The notes under the pieces are model-generated. The model was not told where the DNA came from and made no database searches. It worked only from the letters and a program-made list of their open reading frames with translations. This document shows positions 33,077 through 41,581 of a stretch of 64,000 nucleotides of DNA, piece after piece. The DNA is taken from contig NC_079876.1 in NCBI RefSeq assembly GCF_029227915.1, positions 15,004,001 to 15,068,000 on the forward strand, in the 5' to 3' direction. Origin of the DNA: Hydractinia symbiolongicarpus (taxonomy: Eukaryota; Cnidaria; Hydrozoa; Anthoathecata; Hydractiniidae). Position numbers and translations under genes: made by a program. Each line of letters opens with the position of its first letter. Position 1 is the first letter of the stretch.

Positions 33077-33109
33077 GATCTAGTATGTTGATAAAAAACA
33101 TATTAGATC
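33077..33109. terminator. Hairpin between convergent genes
   Basis: Arms GATCTAGTATGTT and AACATATTAGATC (one G:T pair). It lies between the 433-aa gene (+) and the 389-aa-type gene (-). Followed by a copy of the dispersed GATCGCCTAGCGGCTC repeat (33106). Confidence 0.6.
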
Positions 33110-33152
33110 GCCTAGCGGCTCAGCAAGAGCAAGCCCGTCTCAGCATGAGCAC

Positions 33153-34289
33153 CTATTTTTTAATCCATAGATATGCTAAGATGAGACCTACCCCCGCAGT
33201 AACCAAGGTGGTCTTGGTGTCCTCGTGAGGGTTTCCATCTCCTAGACCTGACTGAGGTATCGGTGGCATCTTTTCAGACCCCCAGGTTAGGGCACCCCGC
33301 CCCGCTTGGGTAGGACTGACTCGTCTTAAACCCTGAGGCTGTGTGGGCTTGTTGTTTAGGTCTAGCCTTATGCCAATCATCGCACTCGCCGGCGCGATCA
33401 AGATGTTGTTGTTATACCCCACAATTTTACCAATACGCAGGTTCATATCGGATAGTGGCATGTACACGTGGTGCATCACGGCAAAATTCACGGGGGTCCT
33501 GGCATATTAAAGCACCTTTTGAAACTCGGTGATATCATGGCCTACGTTCTCCTCACGTTGTACCATGGCTTTGAATTTCTGTGGTAGTATCTGTCTCGCT
33601 GTAAAATTGTCAGCATCCGAACCTATAAGGGATGCCTTGGCATCAGCTTGGGATCCTAGTAGTAAAATCACGTAAACACGAATACTCTCGCTAAGCTTCG
33701 ACAGACCTTCCGATGTCAGGCCATGGCTCGTAGGCATGATAAACTTGGCCCAGTCCCCATCAACTTGCGGCCACCATCTACCATTTGTGAACGAGGACAT
33801 GAGAGCCTTAAAATTGTATTGGGCATTGGAGTCGGCACCATATTCACGACAAATCTGGGCATATCCAGATGTAGAGTAGGGGTTCTCGTATTGAGAAAAA
33901 CCGTCATCGTATGGCATGGGTACCTTCATTCTCGCTAGGATACGCCGCATGTGGTAATAGACGTGGAATTTAAAGATACTGTTGATGAGAGGCACGGAGC
34001 CATTCAAGTGTTTGGCGGATATACCTAGGGCGGTACTAGCGCAATGACAAGAGAAATTAACTTGTATATTCCAGTAGCCAAGGGCTTGACCGGTCCAATT
34101 TACACTAACCGGGTCGTTGAACAGGTTAGTGTGGACCTTTATAGGGTATTTCGTGAACATCGAGAAGGTCACGGGAATGTGCGATTCTGTAGAAACGTAG
34201 AGGTCTTGATGTTCTAGATTAATTACACCGAGGGGCCATTCTCCTCTATTGGACTTGTATTTTGCCTTGTGGTTATAACTATAAATGTT
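33153..34289 (-). pseudogene. 389-aa-type virion protein gene, start lost and one internal stop
   Basis: Homologous along its length to the intact E2 gene at 51934-53103: shared FHVYYH(M/I)RRI, (Y/F)(D/E)DxFxQY(E/D)NPYS, SD(M)NLRI and VGYNN blocks and a C-terminal membrane helix. The in-frame TAA at 33507-33509 interrupts it, and downstream homology resumes in the same frame. The homology extends upstream to about 34289, but no ATG exists between a stop and the first homologous codon, so the start seems lost. The product family is conserved in both elements next to the penton gene; its role is unknown, with a structural virion role most likely. Confidence 0.8.
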
Positions 34290-34823
34290 CTTGTTTCTTT
34301 AAGAATAAACATGAGACAGCTTTATGTCACAGATATAGAGAAGCCCACGATTTTTGACGATTACCTAGGGCAGGACACGAGAATTGCCCTGAAATCGATA
34401 AGTATCAGGCCCGTATGGCTGAACCTCTACAGTAACAACGATTTTACAATACGCAAAGTAGGACCTGATCAGACTGTTACCCGAATTGAAATAATGAACG
34501 GTCTGTACAAGATCGAGGATATCGCGGCCATCGTCAACAGTCAAGCACAGGACAAGATTAAGCTGTTTGTCCTGAAAAATGGACTCTGCAGACTTAGGGT
34601 TAGTGACGGGTATACTGTGGTAATTCATCGAAAACTGCAAGAGCTTATGGGGCTACCCTACGACCCCGCAAAAAAGTATTTTACCAAAAGCGACTATGAC
34701 AGCTACTACAAAACTGACGTGTACCAAAGATTAAACTCGTTTGCCCCAGCTGGATGAGGATGACTGCCTACTGGATGGAAAGAAATCAAAAATTCTTGCT
34801 TTGCTTCCTACTAAAGAGTTAAA

Positions 34824-36110
34824 TGATTGATTGATTGATTTAATTTATTTACCGTCGGTTATTATATACAATAGTTCTTTAAAAAAATAATATTTTGCAA
34901 AAAACTAATCAAAACCGACCAAATATTTTTATATACTTACAATTTAGATGAAAACTATAATAAATAAATAATGAACAAATAATAAATAAAAGATAAACAT
35001 TCCCCCTTCGCCATTTTCGTATTGATTACGCAAGTTATGGAATCAATTGCCGACACTCTGTGCATGAACAGTGAGAGCCATTCCATTTTTTAATCATTTG
35101 CTTAAATTTAACTAGATCTTCGCAACTCTTCGTATGAAAAGGAAGTTTATTCCAAACTTTTGGGGCTAAACATCGCAAACTGTTTAGACCAAAGGTGCTT
35201 GTTTTTACACTGATGGTTTTTAGGTTGTTCATGTTTTGACTTCTTACTGGCCTATCAGTTTCCTCAAAAAGGAAAATATCTTTCATGAAAGAAGGACTGA
35301 TGTTTCTCTGAATTTTAAATATTTCTATGCATAAATATCTGTGCCTTAGTAATTCCATATAATGTTTATTTGGGAGGCAATCAACTGGTCTAGGGTCATC
35401 ATAAATAAAACTTAAAGCCCTGTTGTGGAGTTTTTCAATTTTCAATAGAGATTTCGAAGAAGAGAAATGCCAAACTAAGGGACAATAATTAAAATTTGCA
35501 TACACGAAGCTTTGTGCTAAAATAGATCTTGTTTGCAAAGATAGTACATTTTTAAATCTAAATAATGCATTCAGCTGGGCTGAGGCTTTTCGACAAAGAT
35601 TACTAATGTGCAAGTTGAAATTTAATTTATCATCAATTGTTACTCCTAAAAGTTTTACGGACCTTTCTGATTGTATGACTCTATCGCCAATGTTTATTTC
35701 AAGCTTCGAGTTATCAATTTTGGCTCTTGATAGAAGGATCGAATGAAATTTGTTTGGATTTGCTATCATTTTGTTATTATTTAACCAAGAAAGGGCAATT
35801 TCGGATTCCCTTTCTAAAGTCTTAATGAGATTTTTAATAGTGTTTGAATAAGCTGATATCGTATTGTCGTCTGCGTAATTATGTAGGTCACTATTTACAA
35901 TAAAATAAAATAAATCATTCATAAATATATTAAAAATAATTGGGCCCAACACAGAGCCCTGAGGCGCGCCTGACAAAATTAATTCAAATATACTATACTC
36001 CACATTTACTCGTGTGGATTGTTCTCTGTTTGTAAGATACGATAGAATATACTCAAGTGATTTTACATCAAAACCGTAAGCATGAAGTTTGGCTATAAGT
36101 AGATGCATGG
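34824..36110 (-). mobile_element. 5'-truncated non-LTR retrotransposon (LINE)
   Basis: Inserted in the penton-like gene, antisense to it. Its 3' end carries a short ATTG/CAAT tandem tail (34824-34843), typical of several LINE clades. The 5' end is truncated inside the reverse transcriptase. A target duplication could not be defined. Confidence 0.8.
35035..36108 (-). CDS. LINE reverse transcriptase, C-terminal portion
   Basis: 357 aa in an unbroken frame. RT motifs present: APQGSVLGPIIFN (motif B region) and the catalytic YADD (residues ~78-81), then thumb and C-terminal Cys-containing region (CSCTECR). The RT fingers and any endonuclease domain are missing, so it is a dead-on-arrival copy. 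The unbroken frame suggests a recent insertion. Jockey/CR1-like organisation is likely; the clade is not determined. Confidence 0.88.
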   Translation of the reverse strand: MHLLIAKLHAYGFDVKSLEYILSYLTNREQSTRVNVEYSIFELILSGAPQGSVLGPIIFNIFMNDLFYFIVNSDLHNYADDNTISAYSNTIKNLIKTLERESEIALSWLNNNKMIANPNKFHSILLSRAKIDNSKLEINIGDRVIQSERSVKLLGVTIDDKLNFNLHISNLCRKASAQLNALFRFKNVLSLQTRSILAQSFVYANFNYCPLVWHFSSSKSLLKIEKLHNRALSFIYDDPRPVDCLPNKHYMELLRHRYLCIEIFKIQRNISPSFMKDIFLFEETDRPVRSQNMNNLKTISVKTSTFGLNSLRCLAPKVWNKLPFHTKSCEDLVKFKQMIKKWNGSHCSCTECRQLIP

Positions 36111-36260
36111 GGAGACATGCTTACATTGAATTTTGACACTCCAATCTACCTTCCTTTGAAAGGCTCAACAGACAGACTGGAGTTCATGCTGACGGACGAG
36201 CATCATCATGAAAAAAATGTTTCGTTCGTTGGAATTACGATGCATTTACTCATAGAATAA

Positions 36261-36944
36261 ATGACTGATACAATGAAGCTTTACCCAACTTTGCCGCCAA
36301 GTGCGCCTGAGCAGGAGCCTGATCGCCTAGCGGCTCAGCAAGAGCCTGATCGCCTGGCGGAAGAAAGTCAGGTCTACAGGCTAAAAAAGATCGAAGAAAT
36401 TGAGCAGTACCTCCGTGCTGAGATCAAGGAGAGAGAAAAACTCTACAAAAAGTTCAAGCTTTGGGGAATCGGGCTTCGCTATGCTGATCATGGCATGATT
36501 GCTGTTACCGTCATCACCTCCGCAGCAGGTATTGCCACGCTTGCAACCGGATTCGGAGCCCCTATAGCAATTGGTCTTGAGGCCGCGGCTCTTGCAGTGG
36601 GCATAGGCCAAGTAGGTTTGAAGAATGCCTCGAAGCGACTAGAGCACAAGGTGCACAAGCACGAATGCATCAAACTCCTGGCAGAGTCGAAGCTAGACAC
36701 TGTTTACGATAAGATTTCCAGAGCGATCCAAGATGGTACAATTTCAGACTACAAGTTTACATGGATCATGCAGGAAAAACAGCGCTACATGATACTCAAG
36801 GAGCAGATTCGACAACGAACGAAAAAAGCTGTGAAATCCATCAACGAGAATGAACGCGCAGAGTTGCTGGCACAAGGCAGGCAAGAAGCCAAAGATGACA
36901 TTTTGAAAAAACTTCAATCTGCGCAGTATGTCAGCGCTACCTAG
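36261..36944 (+). CDS. Hydrophobic-hairpin protein between helical arms (227 aa)
   Basis: N-terminus KLYPTLPPSAPEQ followed by two copies of PDRLA; helix-rich arm (residues ~40-70); a long hydrophobic, glycine-rich segment (~77-118) able to form a membrane hairpin; C-terminal coiled helices. E2 has two tandem relatives, 59193-59678 and 59704-60291, with the same plan and IYPKLPTAPEY at the N-terminus of the second. It could act in membrane association or permeabilisation, which is inference only. The promoter-like GAATAA directly precedes the ATG. Confidence 0.65.
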   Translation: MTDTMKLYPTLPPSAPEQEPDRLAAQQEPDRLAEESQVYRLKKIEEIEQYLRAEIKEREKLYKKFKLWGIGLRYADHGMIAVTVITSAAGIATLATGFGAPIAIGLEAAALAVGIGQVGLKNASKRLEHKVHKHECIKLLAESKLDTVYDKISRAIQDGTISDYKFTWIMQEKQRYMILKEQIRQRTKKAVKSINENERAELLAQGRQEAKDDILKKLQSAQYVSAT

Positions 36945-36991
36945 AGTCTCCACCTGCTTATTCGTAGATCGCCTGGCGTCTCTGCAGGAGC

Positions 36992-37019
36992 ATCTAGTGT
37001 ATTGTTCAAAACACTAGAT
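36992..37019. terminator. Hairpin between convergent genes
   Basis: Arms ATCTAGTGT/ACACTAGAT with a 10-nt loop, between the 227-aa gene (+) and the Rho-N/SAP gene (-). A GATCGCCTGGCGTCTC repeat copy lies just upstream at 36967. Confidence 0.6.
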
Positions 37020-37022
37020 CGC

Positions 37023-37349
37023 CTACACAATCTCGATCACTTCTCCTGTATCTTGATCTATGAGCAAGTCGCCATCATGTACGACACGTCGCTGAGCGAG
37101 ATCCCTCAAATATTGAGCTAGATTTTTCTGCCATGCAATTTTAACACAAGGCTCGCAGTACGGTCCGTCCGTTTGTGTCGACGCATCCTTATACTTGACT
37201 TTGCATATGGCTTCAACAAGGTCTATTCGCTTCAATGTGGAGTACCCTTTGAGACCTAAGGCCTTAGCTTCCTGTCGCAGTTTGTCCATTTGTTTATGTA
37301 GCTGAGCACAACCAGGCTTTTCGTTATTTTTGTTACTGTCTCCAGTCAC
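37023..37349 (-). CDS. Small Rho-N/SAP-like protein
   Basis: 108 aa. Residues ~24-48 (LRQEAKALGLKGYSTLKRIDLVEAI) have the helix-turn pattern of Rho-N or SAP nucleic-acid-binding motifs. A CEPC pair lies near residue 67, and the C-terminus ends DLLIDQDTGEVIEIV. E2 has the same motif in three genes (61556, 62410, 63209). A DNA-binding role is inferred from the motif. Confidence 0.65.
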   Translation of the reverse strand: MTGDSNKNNEKPGCAQLHKQMDKLRQEAKALGLKGYSTLKRIDLVEAICKVKYKDASTQTDGPYCEPCVKIAWQKNLAQYLRDLAQRRVVHDGDLLIDQDTGEVIEIV

Positions 37350-37371
37350 AAAAGATTACTTTTTAGTCTCC

Positions 37372-37667
37372 TTAGTCTTCCACTTCCACAAGGTCGTAAT
37401 CATAGTAAAATTGACCAGGATTCTTCGTAGATTGTTTCTTTCCCAGTGATTTGATGAACATCTGACCTGTTCGACCTATCAAAGCTTCTCTCAGTACACT
37501 CGTTGCCCATGCTCGAATTCGTTCACCATTGCAATCGATCAAGGCGATGACATCTCTTCAACATACTCAATTTTGAATATGATTCCAGTGGGAACATCAC
37601 GCCACTTCTTAATACTCTCGTGTTCTGATTTCAAGGCATCAAATTGTTCTGCGGATAGGAAAGGCAT
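37372..37667 (-). pseudogene. 98-aa-type conserved small gene, frameshifted
   Basis: Start at 37667 follows TATAATAAAGAG. The first ~42 codons are open, then a TGA; from about 37560 the homologous sequence continues in another frame to a TAA at 37372. Homologous to the E2 gene at 51346-51681, sharing (I)KKWR(D/E)xP near the N-terminus and a (F/Y)YDYD-type end. Function is unknown. The same terminal position in both elements suggests an early or regulatory role. Confidence 0.7.
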
Positions 37668-37717
37668 CTCTTTATTATAGATTTTTTAAACCTCAACCAG
37701 GATCAAAATACTGGACA

Positions 37718-38884
37718 TTACTTCCATAATTTAGAGATCTCGCGCCTTTCTTCCTCATCTAAACACCAATTCCAATATCGATCCGGATGCCACGCCACTG
37801 GCATTACCTCATTCCATATTTTTGCATAAAAATTACGCTTGTGATGATGCCGCAGCAATTCATCATGAATTATATCAAAACCACGCAGCAATACAACAAT
37901 TTCGAGGTGACCATTGCGAGCTGCAATTTCCATGGTCAAATTTAAATCTGTCGCACCCCACTCTTTGCACATTTTAACAATCTCTATGTGACCCTTTTCA
38001 GCTGCACGTGCCATCGGCCAATCAAATTCTGTCGCACCCCACTCTTTGCACATTTTAACAATCTCTATGTGACCATTGAGAGCTGCATTTCGTAGAGCCC
38101 AATCAAAGTCTGTCGCACCCCACTCTTTGCACATTTTAACAATCTTTATGTGACCATTGAGAGCTGCACGTGCCATCGGCCAATCAAATTCTGTCGCACC
38201 ATATTCTTTACACATTTTAACAATCTCTATGTGACCATTTTCAGCTGCAAGTCTCATGGTCCAATTAAAGTCTGTCGCACCCCACTCTTTGCACATTTTA
38301 ACAATCTCTATGTGACCATTGAGAGCTGCATTTCGTAGAGCCTCATTAAAGTCTGTCGCACCCCACTCTTTGCACAGCTTAACAATATCTATGTGACCAT
38401 TGAGAGCTGCATTTCGTAGAGCTTCATTAAAGTCTGTCGCACCCCACTCTTTGCACATTTTAACAATCTCTATGTGACCAAATTTAGCTGCATTTCGTAG
38501 AGCCCAATCAAAGTCTGTTGTCACGATGTCACGGTGGTTGTGAACGTTATCCATGATCTTGCCAAACACGCTATTATTCCTCAGCTTAAAAAGGTCTTTA
38601 TTAAAATCATTTTTAGCTGTATTTTCTAGAGTTCTATAAAAGGTCGTCGCGCTTATATGTGGTATGCGATCTAGAGTCCACCACCAAAAATCCTCTCGCG
38701 CTTCTCTCTCGACTTCATCGTGCAGCGTCGTCCGTCCACCAATTTGCTCCCTCGCTCTGTTATAATAAAAAGTAACAGTGTCTCGCAGGCTCTGCAGTCT
38801 CTCTGCAAGAGCATCACGTGTTACTGCTACTGGCACTGAGACAGCACTATATAATTTACTGATTACATTCTTGAACCAACTCAT
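37718..38884 (-). CDS. Ankyrin-repeat protein, right terminal gene; chimeric N-terminus
   Basis: 388 aa. Residues 1-65 match the N-terminus of the element's own polymerase gene. Residues ~80-122 contain KLRNNSVFGKIMDN, which looks like a motif-B fragment of a different family B polymerase. Residues ~124-340 hold about seven or eight ankyrin-type repeats (NGHIEIVKMCKEWGATDFN), and the tail includes AWHPDRYWNW. So it is a fusion of polymerase pieces with an ankyrin array. The start is inside the terminal repeat (294 bp from the end), with the promoter ATAATAAAGAGAA. An adaptor or host-interaction function is inferred from the repeat type. Confidence 0.85.
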   Translation of the reverse strand: MSWFKNVISKLYSAVSVPVAVTRDALAERLQSLRDTVTFYYNRAREQIGGRTTLHDEVEREAREDFWWWTLDRIPHISATTFYRTLENTAKNDFNKDLFKLRNNSVFGKIMDNVHNHRDIVTTDFDWALRNAAKFGHIEIVKMCKEWGATDFNEALRNAALNGHIDIVKLCKEWGATDFNEALRNAALNGHIEIVKMCKEWGATDFNWTMRLAAENGHIEIVKMCKEYGATEFDWPMARAALNGHIKIVKMCKEWGATDFDWALRNAALNGHIEIVKMCKEWGATEFDWPMARAAEKGHIEIVKMCKEWGATDLNLTMEIAARNGHLEIVVLLRGFDIIHDELLRHHHKRNFYAKIWNEVMPVAWHPDRYWNWCLDEEERREISKLWK

Positions 38885-39178
38885 TTCTCTTTATTATAAG
38901 TACATTCAGACTTTAACTAACAGCGGTCGCAATTTGAGTAGGGAATTTCCATATTCAAACAGATTTGCGCATGCGCGTTTTTCAGCAGTTTTGTCGAGTG
39001 CCGTCATGATGTCAGCAAATTTGTCGAGTGCCGTCATGATGTCACGTGTTTTACTCATTTGAAGCATGATGAAATCTGTGACGTCACAGATTTTTTAGGG
39101 GGTCTAAAAGCAGCGTTTTTAATAGGGTTTGACCGTCGAAAACCTAAAGCGTACTTTAATTACCTCCCTACTCTAGCT
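38866..39178 (-). repeat. E1 terminal inverted repeat, right
   Basis: Mirror of 16913-17225, with the CRE palindrome at 39072-39093 and the doubled CATCATGACGGCACTCGAC. Homology with the left end continues, with one internal deletion on the left, through the ankyrin gene to about 37690. Confidence 0.9.
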
Positions 39179-39183
39179 GAGGT
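39179..39183 (+). repeat. Right target-site duplication of E1 (GAGGT)
   Basis: Partner of 16908-16912; followed by GCTCAAGTCATATGAATTAC, the normal array text after a tRNA-like 3' end. Confidence 0.85.
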
Positions 39184-39475
39184 GCTCAAGTCATATGAAT
39201 TACTCCCAATCTAACCTCTTTATCTGTGTTGTTAAAGGAATCCTATCCCAAAAACAACCATGTTCTGCTTCGAAAGTAATTCTCGAAGCATTTTTTAGAA
39301 AGATATTTATTGATAAATTACCAACACTGTTTCTTTATGCGTTTCAAAATTTTTCTCATGTTGTGAAATTATGGATTCTTTAGAATAACAGTTTTTCCTT
39401 GTTTCCGATCAATAGCCTCATTTCAAACTCTTTCTCTTTTCATAGTATAATCAAAAACATATCTTTTAAAACTAT

Positions 39476-39548
39476 GCCTCCGTAGCCTAATGGATAAGGC
39501 ATCGGCCTCCTAAGCCGGGGATTGCGGGTTCGAGTCCCGTCGGAGGTG
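39476..39548 (+). tRNA. tRNA-Arg (CCT), best-preserved copy
   Basis: All four stems pair: GCCTCCG/CGGAGGT, GCC/GGC, TCGGC/GCCGG, GCGGG/CCCGT (with G:T pairs at stem ends). Anticodon loop CTCCTAA, T-loop TTCGAGT, D-loop TAATGGATAA. It is the best candidate for a working gene in the window. A TATA-like ATAGTATAAT lies about 40 bp upstream. No run of four T lies close downstream. Confidence 0.75.
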
Positions 39549-40784
39549 CTTAACTCATATGAATTACCTAAAACCTATCCTCTTTATCTGTGTCGTTAAC
39601 GGCATCCTGTCCCGAAAACAACCATGATCGGTTTCGAAAGTAATGCTAGAGAAATACATTTATTTATCATTTGCCAAAACTGTTTCTTGATGCGCTTCAA
39701 AATTTGTTTCATGTTGTGAAATTATGGAAACTTTAGAATAACCGTTTATCCTTGTTTCGGATCAATGGCCTCATTTCAAGCTCTTTCTCTTTTTATAGTA
39801 TAATAAAAAACATATCTTTTAAAACTATGCCTCCCTGGCCTAATGGATAAGGCATCGGCCTCCTAATCGGGGATTGCGTGTCCGAGTCCCGTCGGAGATG
39901 CTTAAGTCATACGAATTACTCAAAATCTAACCTCTTTATCTACGTCGTTAAAGGCATCCTGTTCCGAAAACAACCATGATCTGTTTCGAAAGTAATTACT
40001 GAGAAATACATTTACCTATCATTTACCAAAATACTTAAAACCTATCTTCTTTATCTGTGTCGTTAAAGGCATCCTGTCCAATAAAGGACCATGATCTGTT
40101 TTGAAAGTAATGCTTGAAGCATTCTTGAGAAATACATTTATTTATCACTTACCAAAACTGTTTCTTTATGCGCTTCGAAATTTGTCTCATGTTACGAAAG
40201 AATGAATGTTCAAGTCATATGAATTACTCCCAATCTAACCTCTTTATCTGTGTCGTTAAAGGTATTCTATCACGAAAACAACCATGTTCCGTTTTGAAAG
40301 TAATACTTGATGCGTTTCAAAATTTGTTTTATTTTGCGAAATTATGAATGTTTCGGAATAACAGGGTGTCCGTGCTTCCGATCAATAGCCTCATTTCAAA
40401 CTATTTCCCTTTTCATAGTATAATCAAAGACATATCTTTTAAAACTATGCCACCGTGGCCTAATGGATAAAGCATCGGCCTCCTAAGCCGGGGATTGCGA
40501 GTGCGAATCCCGTCGTAGGTGCTCAAGTCATACGAATTACTCCCAATCTAACCTCTTTATCTGTGTTGTTAAAGGAATCCTATCTCGATAACAACCATGT
40601 TCTGTTTCGAAAGTAATTCTCGAAGCATTTTTTAGAAAGACATTTATTGATAATTTACCAACACTGTTTCTTTATGCGTTTGGATTCTTTAGAATAACCG
40701 TTTTTCCTTGTTTCCGATCAATAGCTTCATTTTAAACTCTTTCTCTTTTCATAGTATAATCAAAAACATATCTTTTAAAACAAT

Positions 40785-40857
40785 GCCTCCGTAGCCTAAT
40801 GGATAAGGCATCGGCCTCCTAAGCAGGGGATTGCGGGTTCGAATCCCGTCGGAGGTG
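40785..40857 (+). tRNA. tRNA-Arg (CCT), one anticodon-stem mismatch
   Basis: Acceptor and T-arm pair fully; loop CTCCTAA. The anticodon stem TCGGC/GCAGG has one G:A mismatch. Confidence 0.55.
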
Positions 40858-41508
40858 CTCAAGTCATGTAAGTTACTCAACTTCAAGCCTCCTTATGTTT
40901 AAAATTTAAGTCGTCCTGTCCTGTAAACGGCCAACTAATTTTTAGGCACAAATAGATGAGACAGTCTTGATAAAGGCACTTATTGATCATCTACCAACGC
41001 CGCTTCTTTTTCAACTTTCAAAATTTGTCTCATCTTCTGAAATCATGAATACTTTAGAATAAAGGTTTATCCTTGCTTCTAAACAATTGTGATTTTGTTA
41101 GCTCTTCTTCTTGTAATATAATTTAAAATATACAATTAAAACGAAGCGTCCGTGTCCTAATGGATAGGGCATCGGCCTCCTAAGCAGGGGATTGCAGGTC
41201 CGAGTCGCCTCGGAGGTGCTCAACTCATATAAATTACTCAAAATATAACATCTTTATCTGTGTCGTTAAAGGTATCCTATCACGAAAACAACCATGTTCT
41301 GTTTTGAAAGTAAGACTTTAGGCATTCTTGAGTAAGACATTTATTGATCATTAACCAACACTGTTTCTTTATGCGTTTCAAAATTTGTCCATGTTGTGAA
41401 ATTATGGATACTTTAGAATAACCGTTTATCCTTGTTTCCGATCAATAGCCTCATTTCAAACTCTTTCTCCTTTTACAGTATAATCAAAGACATATCTTTT
41501 AAAACTAT

Positions 41509-41581
41509 GCCTCCGAGGCCTAATGGATAACGCATCGGCCTCCTAAGCCGGGGATTGCGGGTTCGAGTCCCGTCGGATGTG
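41509..41581 (+). tRNA. tRNA-Arg(CCT)-like, D-stem and acceptor mismatches
   Basis: Anticodon and T arms are intact; the D-stem is GCC/CGC and the acceptor 3' strand CGGATGT. A near-identical copy occurs at 43063-43135 (one HOR period on). Probably pseudogenes. Confidence 0.4.

Larger units (their letters stand above)
30000..33093. repeat. 3094-bp tandem duplication, copy 2
   Basis: Near-identical to 26906-29999; the only coding change noted is GTA (29240) to CTA (32334), Val to Leu in the 433-aa protein. Right after the copy, the sequence continues into the complete hairpin at 33077-33109. Confidence 0.9.
34311..36260 (+). pseudogene. Penton-like (minor capsid) gene split by a LINE
   Basis: The start at 34311 follows AGAATAAAC. 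The first ~145 codons are open (ending at a stop at 34755), but homology to the E2 gene (53142-53705) continues past a +1 shift in a CCCC run near 34745 up to about 34820. There a LINE begins; the homologous 3' part, in open frame, lies at about 36115-36260. Beta-rich sequence with LYVTDIEKP-type start and a C-terminal ITMHLLIE strand; I infer a single jelly-roll penton from gene neighbourhood and pattern. Two independent lesions (frameshift, insertion) make it non-functional. Its TAA (36258) abuts the next ATG. Confidence 0.75.
16913..39178. mobile_element. E1: complete but decaying Polinton/Maverick element (22,266 bp)
   Basis: The termini are AG...CT, as in Polintons, with long inverted repeats and a target duplication. 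Contents: DNA polymerase B, retroviral-type integrase, A32-like ATPase, probable capsid and penton proteins and small membrane proteins, the classic self-synthesising virus-like transposon set. Gene order is: terminal ankyrin gene, polymerase, membrane gene, Fic, two small membrane genes, ATPase, two unknowns, integrase, capsid block (duplicated), 389-aa-type gene, penton (LINE-split), hydrophobic-hairpin gene, Rho-N/SAP gene, 98-aa gene, terminal ankyrin gene. Many genes are broken, so it is probably no longer able to move on its own. Confidence 0.92.
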
